Assembly (NCBI RefSeq): GCF_001898315.1
Contig: NZ_MKTQ01000019.1
Location: 53,154 to 91,064 of the forward strand
DNA from: Microbacterium sp. 70-16
Lineage (GTDB): Bacteria > Actinomycetota > Actinomycetes > Actinomycetales > Microbacteriaceae
Direction: 5' to 3'
Length of the DNA: 37,911 nt
Below the pieces are notes generated by a model that was not told the DNA's origin, searched no databases, and saw only the letters and a list, made by a program, of their open reading frames with translations. The stretch's first letter is position 1, and each line of letters starts with the position of its first letter. This document shows positions 14,818-24,601 of this stretch, in pieces. The position numbers and the translations under genes are program-made.

Positions 14818-15729
14818 GTTCCCGGGCGCAGCCGCCTTCTCCTCGCGCTCTTCGAGCTCTTTCTCCCAGGCATCCTTGGCCAGGCGGTACCACATGTAGA
14901 AGGCGAAGCCGGCGAAGATCGCCCACTCGACGGCGTAGAAGATGTTCAGCCAGTTGACGTTCGAGCCCTCGTCCGGGGCGGGCGAGTCGATCGCCGCGAG
15001 GCCTTCCGGCAGCGTCTCGCCGCCGTCGGCGACCAGGTACGGGCGATACACGTTCAGACCGGACGTGTCGTGCCACCAGCCGAGCAGGGCGGCCGGCGAC
15101 ATCCGCGTCATCTCGGTCGCCGCCGCCCCCGCGGCGGGCAGTGCGGGACCCTCATCGGAGATGAGGCGGCCGGTCAGCTCGACGGCGGCGCCGGGATCGG
15201 CGTTGAGGGCGGATGCCGCGGCATCCGCCGCGGTGCGATCGTCGGTCCAGCCGAGGGCGACCGCGAGCGAGGTCGGATCTGGGATGGCGGTGCTCGGGTC
15301 GACGCGCAGCTGCCCGGTGACCCAGTAGCCTTCAACGCCGCCGTTGAACCGCGAAGACACGACGAGGAAGTCGCCGGCCACAAAGCTGCCCGCCACCTCG
15401 ACCCGCTGACCGACGAGCGGCTCGGGCAGGTACTCGCCGGGAGCGGTCACATCGGCGATCGGCTGCACGTTCTCGGTGGCACCGGGTGGAGCCGGGTCGG
15501 TGTCGATCGCACGGCCGAGCTGCCACTGTCCGAGCCAGGCGAACACGGCGGCCACGATCAGGGCGAAGGCGAGCATGCCGATCCACCACGGCCGCAGCAT
15601 GACCTCGCGCAGGGTGGGCGCGAACTCTCCGCCCGCGCCGCTGGCTCCGGAGCCCGCGCTGGCCCCCGAGCCTGTCGCGGGGCCGCCCGCACTGGTCCCC
15701 GAGCCCGTCGAGGGGCCGCCGCCCGCCAT
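14815..15729 (-). CDS. SURF1 family protein
   Basis: A 304-residue SURF1-like protein. SURF1/Shy1 proteins assist cytochrome c oxidase assembly, probably in heme a insertion. Two membrane helices bracket the protein: RPWWIGMLAFALIVAAVFAW (about 47-66), followed by LGQWQLGRA, and NIFYAVEWAIFAGFAFYMWY (about 263-282). The extracytoplasmic domain between them contains ALGWTDDR and NVYRPYLV segments. Residues 2-34 are a Gly/Ser/Ala/Thr tail with two GP-x-TGSG-x-S units, encoded by copies of a DNA repeat (15661-15717). The ATG overlaps the guaB3 stop by one base (TGATG). Confidence 0.85.
   Translation of the reverse strand: MAGGGPSTGSGTSAGGPATGSGASAGSGASGAGGEFAPTLREVMLRPWWIGMLAFALIVAAVFAWLGQWQLGRAIDTDPAPPGATENVQPIADVTAPGEYLPEPLVGQRVEVAGSFVAGDFLVVSSRFNGGVEGYWVTGQLRVDPSTAIPDPTSLAVALGWTDDRTAADAAASALNADPGAAVELTGRLISDEGPALPAAGAAATEMTRMSPAALLGWWHDTSGLNVYRPYLVADGGETLPEGLAAIDSPAPDEGSNVNWLNIFYAVEWAIFAGFAFYMWYRLAKDAWEKELEEREEKAAAPGN
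15661..15717. repeat. two 24-bp repeat copies inside the SURF1 N-terminal codons
   Basis: Two 24-bp copies, 15661-15684 and 15694-15717, differ at five positions (19/24). They read (plus strand) GGYCCCCGAGCCYGTCG followed by CGGGGCC or AGGGGCC. The form is close to CCCTGAGCCTGTCGAAGGG, which I remember as a widely scattered intergenic repeat in actinobacteria and others. Here the copies are translated as GPATGSGAS and GPSTGSGTS. Confidence 0.6.
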
Positions 15730-16853
15730 CAGTGCGACGCGTAGGGCGCGACGACGACCTCGACGCGCTGGAACTCCTTGAGGTCGGAGTATCCGGTGGT
15801 GGCCATCGACTTGCGCAGCGCGCCGATGAGGTTCGCGGTGCCGTCTGCCACGGGGGCCGGGCCGTACAGCACCTGCTCGAGCGGACCGACCTGCTCGACC
15901 TGCACGCGCTTGCCGCGCGGCAGTTTCGAGTGGTGCGCCTCGGGGCCCCAGTGGTATCCGAGGCCGGGCGCGTCGGTCGAACGCGCGAGCGCGACGCCGA
16001 GCATCACGGCATCCGCGCCCATCGCGAGCGCCTTGACGATGTCGCCCGACGTGCCCACGCCGCCGTCGGCGATGACGTGCACGTAGCGGCCGCCCGATTC
16101 GTCGAGGTAGTCGCGGCGCGCGCCGGCGACGTCGGCGACGGCCGTCGCCATCGGCGCGTGCACGCCGAGGGTCACGCGCGTGGTCGAAGCCGCTCCCCCG
16201 CCGAAACCGACGAGCACGCCCGCCGCGCCCGTACGCATGAGGTGCAGTGCGGCGGTGTAGGTGGATGCCCCGCCGACGATGACCGGCACGTCGAGGTCGT
16301 AGATGAACTTCTTGAGGTTGAGCGGCTCGGCGTCGCTCGAGACGTGCTCTGCCGAGACGGTCGTGCCGCGGATGACGAAGAGGTCGACGCCGGCCGCGAC
16401 GACGGTCTCGTACAGGTCCTGCGTGCGCTGCGGCGTGAGCGATCCGGCGACCGTCACCCCTCCGGCGCGGATCTCGGCGAGGCGCTGAGAGACGAGCTCG
16501 GGCTTGATCGGCTCGGCGTACAGCTCCTGCATTCGGCGGGTCGCCTGGTCGGCGGGCAGGGCCGCGATCTCGGCGAGCAGCGGCTCGGGGTCGTCGTAGC
16601 GCGTCCACACGCCCTCGAGGTCGAGCACGCCCAGGCCGCCCAGCTGACCCAGCATGATGGCGGTGCGCGGACTCATGACCGAGTCCATGGGCGCGCCCAG
16701 AACGGGGATGCCGAAGCCGTAGGCATCGATCGACCAGGCCGTGGAGACGTCTTCAGGGTTGCGGGTGCGGCGCGAAGGCACCACCGCGATGTCGTCGAAC
16801 GCGTACGCCCGGCGGGCGCGCTTGGCGCGGCCGAGCTCGATCTCCATGCTCAC
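15729..16853 (-). CDS. guaB3: GuaB3 family IMP dehydrogenase-related protein
   Basis: A 374-residue TIM-barrel protein of the IMPDH/GMP-reductase superfamily, without CBS domains. YAFDDIAVVPS and VLGAPMDSVMS correspond to the N-terminal barrel. ADGGVGTSGDIVKALAMGAD is the phosphate-binding region. The active-site loop reads VGFGGGAASTTRVTLG, aligned with [16 protein letters not shown] in GuaB; the catalytic Cys is Ser223, and the protein has no cysteine at all. GuaB3 proteins are common in actinobacteria beside a genuine GuaB, and their role is unsettled. The GTG start at 16853 has TAGGCT six bases upstream and overlaps the previous stop (GTGA). The gene leads into the SURF1, DUF3817 and guaA genes. 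Confidence 0.9.
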   Translation of the reverse strand: MSMEIELGRAKRARRAYAFDDIAVVPSRRTRNPEDVSTAWSIDAYGFGIPVLGAPMDSVMSPRTAIMLGQLGGLGVLDLEGVWTRYDDPEPLLAEIAALPADQATRRMQELYAEPIKPELVSQRLAEIRAGGVTVAGSLTPQRTQDLYETVVAAGVDLFVIRGTTVSAEHVSSDAEPLNLKKFIYDLDVPVIVGGASTYTAALHLMRTGAAGVLVGFGGGAASTTRVTLGVHAPMATAVADVAGARRDYLDESGGRYVHVIADGGVGTSGDIVKALAMGADAVMLGVALARSTDAPGLGYHWGPEAHHSKLPRGKRVQVEQVGPLEQVLYGPAPVADGTANLIGALRKSMATTGYSDLKEFQRVEVVVAPYASH

Positions 16854-17479
16854 CCCACCAGCCTACCCGGGTGCGTCGGCGGCGTCCGGCGTGCAAGCAA
16901 CTTGCCGAGGGGGCTGCTGAGCACGAACGCCAGGAACGCCCACGACCCGATCCACGGCGAGAGGATCACCGCGATGCCCGCGCAGATGACGGCCGACAAC
17001 CCGGCGGCCGCGGCGACGTGACGCCGCTCGTACGCCTCGGGCGTCAACAGGTGCCCGCTCCGCGCGGCCGACCAGCGCCACGACAGGTGCCCGAGCAGCG
17101 CCGCGAAGAAGAAGTCGATCGGTAGCAGCACCCGGCCCGCAATGAGCGACGAGTACTCGGAGGTCAGCGACGTCGTGAACGGGATCAGCACGATGAACAG
17201 CAGCCGCGCGCTGTTGAGCCACAGTAGCGGCGTATCGACGGCGCGCATGTCCTGGAACTGGCGGGTGTGGATGATCCACAGGTCGCTGAGCAGGGCGAAG
17301 CTCACGCCGAAGGCGAGGAACTTCGGCCACAGTGCGAACAGCGCGCCCCACAACTCGGCATCCGTCTGGATCTCGCCGAACGTCGCCGTCGTGAGGTCGA
17401 GCACGAGCAGCGTCGCCGCGATCGCGAAGACCGCGTCGGTGTAGGCCTCGGTGCGGGTCGGCGTCGCCAGCGTGCTCAC
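16850..17479 (-). CDS. TMEM175/DUF1211 family putative potassium channel
   Basis: A 209-residue membrane protein with six hydrophobic helices. The first contains RTEAYTDAVFAIAATLL (about 9-25), a variant of the R-x-x-x-FSDAVFAIA signature of bacterial TMEM175 potassium channels; here FSD is YTD. The single six-helix repeat fits bacterial members, which assemble as tetramers. The open frame extends 16 codons further up, but that part overlaps the palindrome at 17515-17590, so the GTG at 17479 is preferred. The stop overlaps the guaB3 start (GTGA). Confidence 0.8.
   Translation of the reverse strand: MSTLATPTRTEAYTDAVFAIAATLLVLDLTTATFGEIQTDAELWGALFALWPKFLAFGVSFALLSDLWIIHTRQFQDMRAVDTPLLWLNSARLLFIVLIPFTTSLTSEYSSLIAGRVLLPIDFFFAALLGHLSWRWSAARSGHLLTPEAYERRHVAAAAGLSAVICAGIAVILSPWIGSWAFLAFVLSSPLGKLLARRTPPTHPGRLVG
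16860..16865 (-). promoter_or_regulatory. -10 hexamer TAGGCT of guaB3
   Basis: TAGGCT on the minus strand lies exactly six bases before the GTG of guaB3, inside the end of the TMEM175-like gene. It indicates an internal leaderless promoter and selects GTG at 16853 over ATG at 16847. Confidence 0.55.
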
Positions 17480-17514
17480 GCCGTCAGGACAGCGGGCGCG
17501 CGCGGCGACAACTT

Positions 17515-17590
17515 CGCAGAATGTCACGAACTCCGCAGACTCAGCCGCGAAACTCTGCGGAGTTCGTCACCTTCTGCGGAGTTCGTGCGC
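17515..17590. repeat. nested palindrome R4, left copy flanking the DUF559 gene
   Basis: 76 bp. Inner arms GAACTCCGCAGA (17528-17539) and TCTGCGGAGTTC (17554-17565) enclose the loop CTCAGCCGCGAAAC. Outer arms GCAGAATGTCAC and GTCACCTTCTGC pair imperfectly. It matches the copy at 18555-18630 at 74 of 76 positions, in the same orientation. Confidence 0.92.
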
Positions 17591-17593
17591 CCC

Positions 17594-18433
17594 TCAGAAC
17601 GCAGCGCTGAGATGTAGCCCCGCAGCGAGCGCTCGCTGGATGGTGCGCTCCACCTCGGGCCAGCGGTGCACGATCTGTGTGTACGAGAAGCGCAGCACCG
17701 TGTACCCACGCAGACGCAGTTCCGCGTCGTGCGCGATGTCTTTCTCGCGCTGCGCGGCTGAGGAGTGATATGCCCACCCGTCGATCTGAATCACGAGCCA
17801 GTTACCCACAAGCACATCGACAGGTTTGCGGGCGAGGTACACCTGCTGTCGCACCTGCACGCGCAGTCGTCGGAGCGGCCGACACACGAGCGTTTCCAGT
17901 CCCGAGTCCGAGAGCCCCGTGACCGATTCAGCGAGTTCCCGCGCCGCGCGAGATTGCCAGCGCACGCGACGCAGAGCTTCGGGAGCGAGCTGTTCGATGC
18001 GAACCGCCGATTCCCATACGACGAGCGCACGCTCGGGCGGCAGGCACAGCGCGATGTGCGCCAGCGCATCCTCGATCGTGCCGACAAGGCTGCGCCCGAC
18101 GGGCACGATGGGCTTCGTCCAGTGCGCGACGCCCGGCCATGACTGCGGCCCCGTCGACCCAGGCAGCAGGTGCACATGCAGTTCGTCGCCGATACCTTCT
18201 GGCATCCACCAATTGCGCTGCCGGGCGAGCGTCGTACATGTCAGCCGCCCACCGACCCGCGCAGCCTCGCGGAGGACAGACGGGGCGGATGCCGAGACGA
18301 ACCACGCCCGGCGCAGCACTTCGATATCCTGCGACCGAGCGGCGTCACGCAACTGGCGATCGCTGTAGCCTTCGCGACGGAGCTGCTCGCGGTGCACGGC
18401 CACGCCGCGCAGGCGGTCTTCGAGAGGTGTCAT
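17594..18433 (-). CDS. DUF559 (Vsr-like) nuclease-fold protein with AbiEi-like N-terminus
   Basis: A 279-residue protein. The N-terminal part (about 1-60) has a helical, Arg-rich region with VLRRAWFVS, like the winged-helix 'AbiEi antitoxin' domain often found in this family. The C-terminal 100 residues are a DUF559 domain of the Vsr/PD-(D/E)XK type: KPVDVLVGNWLVIQIDGWAY, a basic QREKDIAHDAELR helix, then GYTVLRFSYTQI. Conserved acidic residues (VDVLV, QIDGW) are present. Nuclease activity is plausible but unproved for such stand-alone proteins. The gene sits between two nearly identical 76-bp palindromic repeats, four and 122 bases away. The start could also be the ATG nine bases upstream (18442). 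Confidence 0.8.
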   Translation of the reverse strand: MTPLEDRLRGVAVHREQLRREGYSDRQLRDAARSQDIEVLRRAWFVSASAPSVLREAARVGGRLTCTTLARQRNWWMPEGIGDELHVHLLPGSTGPQSWPGVAHWTKPIVPVGRSLVGTIEDALAHIALCLPPERALVVWESAVRIEQLAPEALRRVRWQSRAARELAESVTGLSDSGLETLVCRPLRRLRVQVRQQVYLARKPVDVLVGNWLVIQIDGWAYHSSAAQREKDIAHDAELRLRGYTVLRFSYTQIVHRWPEVERTIQRALAAGLHLSAAF

Positions 18434-18554
18434 GCCCGGCATCCTGGCCGATCCCCGCACCGTCTGGTCGGCCAAGTGCCCGATCTGGGGACAGATCTGC
18501 GGGATGCCCGTTTGGGGAGGAGGCGATGAGCGCGGATGCCAGCGCCATCAATGC

Positions 18555-18630
18555 CGCAGAATGTCACCAACTCCGCAGACTCAGCCGCGAAACTCTGCGG
18601 AGTTCGTCACATTCTGCGGAGTTCGTGCGC
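18555..18630. repeat. nested palindrome R5, right copy flanking the DUF559 gene
   Basis: A second 76-bp copy of the element at 17515-17590, differing at two positions, with the same loop CTCAGCCGCGAAAC. It starts between the DUF559 gene and the end of guaB, 15 bases after the guaB stop. Its outer arms pair better (11 of 12) than those of the left copy. Confidence 0.92.
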
Positions 18631-18645
18631 ACGCGCCACCCGGGC

Positions 18646-20390
<1,745 letters not shown>

Positions 20391-21743
20391 TTGAGTCCTA
20401 CGACCGTCACCGCGCGAACCCCCCTGCGATGGTTCGTGCTGTTCTTGGGGGCACTGCTTGCTGCCGCCGCATTGCTCCTCGGCACTGCGGGTTCGGCCCT
20501 CGCCGACACCGCCGATCCGGCGGACACGGCGGCAGGCACGACCTCCGCCGACACCGCAGACCTGCCGTACACGATCGTCGTCAACGTCCGCTCGGGCGGT
20601 GAGGCCGTCGAAGGCGTCACCATCACCGTGACCGACGGGACGTACGAGGGCGAGGGTACGACGGATGCCTCGGGCCGGGCCCGCATCGGCGTGCCCGAGA
20701 AGGAATCCGCCTGGACCATCGTCCTCGTCGAGTCGAGTCTGCCCACCGGCGTCACGGCACCCGACGGGTTCGCGTTCGAGCAGGAGGCCACGTTCGGTGC
20801 CGGCGCCTCGATCACCAAGAACTTCACGCTCGTCGCCGCCGAGCGACAGACCACGAGCTTCTGGGATCAGCTCATCTCGCGCGCCGTCAACGGCCTCAAC
20901 TTCGGCCTCATGCTGGCCCTCGCCGCGATCGGCCTGTCGCTGGTCTACGGCACGACGGGCCTGTCGAACTTCGCGCACGGCGAGATGGTGACCTTCGGTG
21001 CCCTCATCGCACTGCTGTTCGCGTCGGGCGCGGGATGGTCCATCTGGATCGCGATTCCGCTGGCGGTGATCGCCTCGGCGGCGTTCGGATACACGATGGA
21101 TGCCGGATTGTGGCGACCACTCAGGCGAAGAGGCCTGGGCACGGTGCAGCTCATGATCGTGTCGATCGGTCTGTCACTGGCGTTGCGCTACCTCTACCAG
21201 ATGTTCATCGGCGGCCGCACGCTGCAGCTGCCGGGTGCGGTCTCGCAGAGCATCCCGGGCCTCGGCCCCATCCGGCTCTCGGTGACCGACCTCGTCAGCA
21301 TGACGGTCTCGATCGTCGTGATCGGGGTGTTCGCCTGGTGGCTCATGCGCACCCGCATCGGCCGGGCCACGCGCGCCGTGTCGGACAACCCATCGCTGGC
21401 CGCCGCGAGCGGCATCGACGTCGACGGCGTCGTGCGGATCGTCTGGATCGTCGCGGCGGCGCTCGCAGGGCTCTCCGGCGTGCTGTGGGCCTACTTCCGC
21501 CCCGGCATCCGGTGGGACATGGGCACCAGCATCCTGCTCCTCGTCTTCGCCGCGGTCACACTCGGCGGACTCGGCACGGCGTTCGGCGCCCTCATCGGCT
21601 CGATCATCGTGGGTCTACTAGTCGAGGTATCGACCCTGTGGATCCCGTCGGATCTGAAGTACGTCGGCGCGCTGGTCGTGCTGATCGTCATCCTCCTGTT
21701 CCGTCCGCAGGGCATCCTCGGACGCCGAGAGCGGATCGGTTAG
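20391..21743 (+). CDS. livH: branched-chain amino acid ABC permease LivH with secreted Ig-like N-terminal domain
   Basis: A 450-residue protein, about 160 residues longer than usual LivH. Residues 1-39 look like a signal peptide (PLRWFVLFLGALLAAAALLL, then AGSALA). A linker leads to a carboxypeptidase-regulatory or Ig-like beta domain (about 60-148) with VEGVTITVTDGTYEGEG and TDASGRARIGVP. Residues 165-450 are a normal LivH permease: MLALAAIGLSLVYGTTGLSN at the start, LGGLGTAFGALIGSIIVG, and FRPQGILGRRE at the end. The TTG start is chosen for the GGAGG just upstream; in-frame TTG and GTG codons at 20367 and 20370 lack an SD. It is first in the liv operon. The extra domain probably lies outside the membrane, where it could meet the receptor or the wall. 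Confidence 0.87.
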   Translation: MSPTTVTARTPLRWFVLFLGALLAAAALLLGTAGSALADTADPADTAAGTTSADTADLPYTIVVNVRSGGEAVEGVTITVTDGTYEGEGTTDASGRARIGVPEKESAWTIVLVESSLPTGVTAPDGFAFEQEATFGAGASITKNFTLVAAERQTTSFWDQLISRAVNGLNFGLMLALAAIGLSLVYGTTGLSNFAHGEMVTFGALIALLFASGAGWSIWIAIPLAVIASAAFGYTMDAGLWRPLRRRGLGTVQLMIVSIGLSLALRYLYQMFIGGRTLQLPGAVSQSIPGLGPIRLSVTDLVSMTVSIVVIGVFAWWLMRTRIGRATRAVSDNPSLAAASGIDVDGVVRIVWIVAAALAGLSGVLWAYFRPGIRWDMGTSILLLVFAAVTLGGLGTAFGALIGSIIVGLLVEVSTLWIPSDLKYVGALVVLIVILLFRPQGILGRRERIG

Positions 21744-21750
21744 GCACACC

Positions 21751-22731
21751 ATGAACTGGCTGCAGATTCTCAACAACACGTTCGCCCAGATCCTCGCGCC
21801 GGCGACCCTCGGCTACGCGCTCGCGGCGATCGGCCTCTCCGTGCACTTCGGCTTCGCGGGCCTGCTCAACATGGGTGTCGCGGGCTTCATGGCGATCGGC
21901 GCGTACGGCTTCGCCGTCTCGATCCTCACGTTCGGCCTCCCCTGGCCGGTCGCGGTGCTCATCGGCCTCATCGGCGCGGTGCTGTTCGCCATCATCCTGG
22001 GCATCCCGACGCTGCGCTTGCGCGGCGACTATCTCGCGATCGTCACCATTGCGGCGGCCGAGGTTCTGCGTCTGCTCTTCCTCACGTCGAGCAACCGCGC
22101 CTGGTCGGGCTCGGCCGACGGTCTGTCCGGATTCCAGCGCGACTTTCGGGCGAGCAATCCGCTGCCGCCGGGGCGCTGGGGCTTCGGGCCGTGGACGTAC
22201 CAGTCCGACCAGTGGTGGGTCATCATCGTCGGTACGGTCACGATCGCGATCGCCGTGCTCGTTGTGTGGTTGCTGATGCGCAGCCCGTGGGGTCGTGTGA
22301 TCCGCGGCATCCGTGAAGACGAGGATGCCGTGCGCTCGCTCGGCAAGAACGTGTTCGCCTTCAAGATGCAGGCCCTCATCGTCGGCGGTGTCATCATCGC
22401 GGCGGGCGGGATCGTCACCGCGATGGGCACAAACGTGAACCCCAACGTGTACGTGACATCGCAAACGTTCTTCGTGTGGACGGCGCTCCTGCTCGGCGGC
22501 GCGGCGACGATCTTCGGCCCGGTGCTCGGCGCCGTGCTGTTCTGGATGGTGCGCGCTTTCCTCTCGAACCTCTTGCCGGCGCTTGTGAATGCGGGACTGC
22601 TGCCCTTCCTCACCGCCGAGCAGAGCCAGATGCTCGTCTTCGTCCTGGTGGGCGCCGCGCTGATGTTGCTCGTGATCTTCCGACCGCAAGGCATCCTCGG
22701 TAGCAAGAAGGAGTTGACCTTTGTCCGCTGA
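21751..22731 (+). CDS. livM: branched-chain amino acid ABC permease LivM
   Basis: A 326-residue permease with eight to ten hydrophobic helices. It has the LivM hallmarks: GLSVHFGFAGLLNMGVAGFM near the start, LRLRGDYLAIVTIAAAEVLR at about 90-109, the cytoplasmic coupling segment GRVIRGIREDEDAVRSLGKN, and VIFRPQGILGSKK at the end. It pairs with LivH to form the pore. It starts eight bases after livH and overlaps livG by 11 bases, so the operon is continuous. Confidence 0.93.
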   Translation: MNWLQILNNTFAQILAPATLGYALAAIGLSVHFGFAGLLNMGVAGFMAIGAYGFAVSILTFGLPWPVAVLIGLIGAVLFAIILGIPTLRLRGDYLAIVTIAAAEVLRLLFLTSSNRAWSGSADGLSGFQRDFRASNPLPPGRWGFGPWTYQSDQWWVIIVGTVTIAIAVLVVWLLMRSPWGRVIRGIREDEDAVRSLGKNVFAFKMQALIVGGVIIAAGGIVTAMGTNVNPNVYVTSQTFFVWTALLLGGAATIFGPVLGAVLFWMVRAFLSNLLPALVNAGLLPFLTAEQSQMLVFVLVGAALMLLVIFRPQGILGSKKELTFVR

Positions 22732-23719
22732 CGTTGCGCCCCCGGCCCCCCGTCCGAAGTCCACGGGTCTGCACAAGGTCGACCCGAGTGGCGAGATCCG
22801 CCCCGGCGTCGCGAAGGTCGACCCCATCGTCGTGGTCGACGGCGTGACGCGCGTCTTCGGCGGCCTGACCGCCGTCGACGTCGAGCACCTCGAGATCCCG
22901 CGCGGTGCGATCACGGCGCTCATCGGCCCCAACGGTGCCGGCAAGACGACACTGTTCAACCTGCTCACCGGCTTCGACAAGCCCAACACCGGGAGTTGGT
23001 CGTTCGACGGCAGGAACCTCGCCGGCATCCCGGCGTTCAAGGCCGCCCGCATGGGGCAGGTCCGCACCTTCCAGCTGACGAAGTCGCTCGGGTTGTTGAC
23101 GGTTCTCGAGAACATGAAGCTCGGCGCGCCGCGCCAGACGGGCGAGCACTTCTGGGCGAGCATCCTGCCGTTCCTCTGGCGTGGCCAGGAGAAGCAGTAT
23201 GAGGCGAAGGCGCGTGAGCTGCTGGCCCGCTTCAAGTTGGACGCCAAGGAGAAGGATTTCGCGGCGTCGCTGTCGGGCGGTCAGCGCAAGCTGCTCGAGA
23301 TGGCGCGCGCGCTCATGAGCGACCCGACCCTCGTGATGCTCGACGAGCCGATGGCCGGCGTCAACCCGGCGCTGACGCAGTCGCTGCTGGACCACATCCT
23401 CGACCTGAAGGACCTCGGCATGACGGTGCTCTTCGTCGAGCACGACATGCACATGGTCCGCCACATCGCCGACTGGGTCGTCGTGATGGCCGAGGGCAAG
23501 GTCGTCGCCGAGGGCCCGCCCGACACGGTCATGCGCGACCCCGCCGTCATCGACGCCTACCTCGGCGCCCACCAGGATGTCGACCTCGGCGTCGTCACGG
23601 GCCGTTACGAGGGCGAGCTGCCCGCCGAGGCGCAGGGGCTCGTCGAAACGGCACAGGAGCTCGATCAGGCGATCGAACAGGATGCCGAGCACATGGAAGA
23701 GTCGGAGGACGACAAGTGA
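22721..23719 (+). CDS. livG: branched-chain amino acid ABC transporter ATPase LivG
   Basis: A 332-residue ATPase. It has Walker A GPNGAGKTT (about 69-77), signature LSGGQRKLLEMARAL, Walker B LVMLDEPMAGVNP and a switch His in VEHDMHMV. An N-terminal extension of about 35 residues and an acidic C-terminal tail of about 45 residues (ending EESEDDK) go beyond the usual 255-residue LivG. TTG is the start: AAGGAG lies seven bases before it, inside livM. It energises the importer with LivF. Confidence 0.92.
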   Translation: MSADVAPPAPRPKSTGLHKVDPSGEIRPGVAKVDPIVVVDGVTRVFGGLTAVDVEHLEIPRGAITALIGPNGAGKTTLFNLLTGFDKPNTGSWSFDGRNLAGIPAFKAARMGQVRTFQLTKSLGLLTVLENMKLGAPRQTGEHFWASILPFLWRGQEKQYEAKARELLARFKLDAKEKDFAASLSGGQRKLLEMARALMSDPTLVMLDEPMAGVNPALTQSLLDHILDLKDLGMTVLFVEHDMHMVRHIADWVVVMAEGKVVAEGPPDTVMRDPAVIDAYLGAHQDVDLGVVTGRYEGELPAEAQGLVETAQELDQAIEQDAEHMEESEDDK

Positions 23720-24477
23720 CCGACACCGCCGCCGCACCGCAGCCCGTGGCCCCCACCGCCGACAACGTCGTCGTCCTCGACAACGTCGTCGCCGGGTATC
23801 TGCCGGGCGTGAACATCCTCAATGGTGCGAACCTCACAGCCGCCAAGGGCGAGCTCATCGGCATCATCGGCCCGAACGGTGCCGGCAAGTCAACCATGCT
23901 GAAGGCGATCTTCGGGCAGGTCAAGATCCGCTCCGGCTCGGTCACGCTCAACGGCGAGGACATCACGGGTCTGCGCGCCAACAAGCTGGTCGCCAAGGGC
24001 GTCGGCTTCGTGCCGCAGACCAACAACGTCTTCCCGAGCCTCACGATTGCAGAGAACCTGCAGATGGGCGCCTACCAGCGCCCCAAGGTCGTCACCGAGC
24101 GCATCGAGTTCGTGACGTCGATCTTCCCCGACCTCGGCAAGCGACTGGCACAGCGCGCCGGGTCACTGTCGGGTGGAGAGCGGCAGATGGTCGCCATGGG
24201 CCGCGCGCTCATGATGGACCCACACGTGTTGCTGCTCGACGAGCCTTCGGCGGGCCTATCCCCCTCGCGCCAGGATGAGGCCTTCTTGCGCGTCTCAGAG
24301 ATCAACAAGGCGGGCGTCACGACGATCATGGTCGAGCAGAACGCCCGCCGCTGCCTGCAGATCTGCGACCGCGGCTACGTCCTCGACCAGGGACGCGACG
24401 CCTACACCGGCACGGGCCGCGATCTGCTGAACGACCCGAACGTCATCGGCCTGTACCTCGGTACGCTCGGCGCCTGA
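23716..24477 (+). CDS. livF: branched-chain amino acid ABC transporter ATPase LivF
   Basis: A 253-residue ATPase. It has Walker A GPNGAGKST (about 53-61), signature LSGGERQMVAMGRAL (about 152-166), Walker B LLLDEPSAGLSP and a VEQNARRC segment typical of LivF. Its GTG start overlaps the livG stop by four bases (GTGA). It is the last gene of the plus-strand liv operon and is followed immediately by a very strong hairpin. Confidence 0.93.
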   Translation: MTDTAAAPQPVAPTADNVVVLDNVVAGYLPGVNILNGANLTAAKGELIGIIGPNGAGKSTMLKAIFGQVKIRSGSVTLNGEDITGLRANKLVAKGVGFVPQTNNVFPSLTIAENLQMGAYQRPKVVTERIEFVTSIFPDLGKRLAQRAGSLSGGERQMVAMGRALMMDPHVLLLDEPSAGLSPSRQDEAFLRVSEINKAGVTTIMVEQNARRCLQICDRGYVLDQGRDAYTGTGRDLLNDPNVIGLYLGTLGA

Positions 24478-24530
24478 CACACGAAGGAGGGGGCTGGATG
24501 CCATGCGCATCCAGCCCCCTCCTTCGTGTG
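24478..24530. terminator. 23-bp-stem terminator between livF and livJ
   Basis: A perfect 23-bp stem (24478-24500 with 24508-24530) around a seven-base loop, starting at the base after the livF stop. It includes a GGATG/CATCC pair. It can act on both converging transcripts. Confidence 0.9.
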
Positions 24531-24551
24531 TGCCCGTCGCCATCTCACACG

Positions 24552-24587
24552 CACGTGAGCCCCGGTCCGAAGACCGGGGCTCACGTG
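24552..24587 (-). terminator. livJ terminator with UUCG tetraloop
   Basis: A perfect 16-bp stem (24552-24567 with 24572-24587). On the minus strand the loop is TTCG closed by C-G, giving a very stable C(UUCG)G hairpin downstream of livJ. The minus-strand orientation is inferred from this loop. Confidence 0.85.
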
Positions 24588-24601
24588 GTTGCTCTGTCGG
24601 A

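Noticed and set aside
17594..18433. Type IV toxin-antitoxin pair
   Set aside because: Only an AbiEi-like N-terminal domain is seen; there is no AbiEii toxin next to it.
22610..23737. Minus-strand frame antisense to livG
   Set aside because: Arg/Leu/Val-rich shadow of a P-loop ATPase with intact Walker motifs on the other strand.
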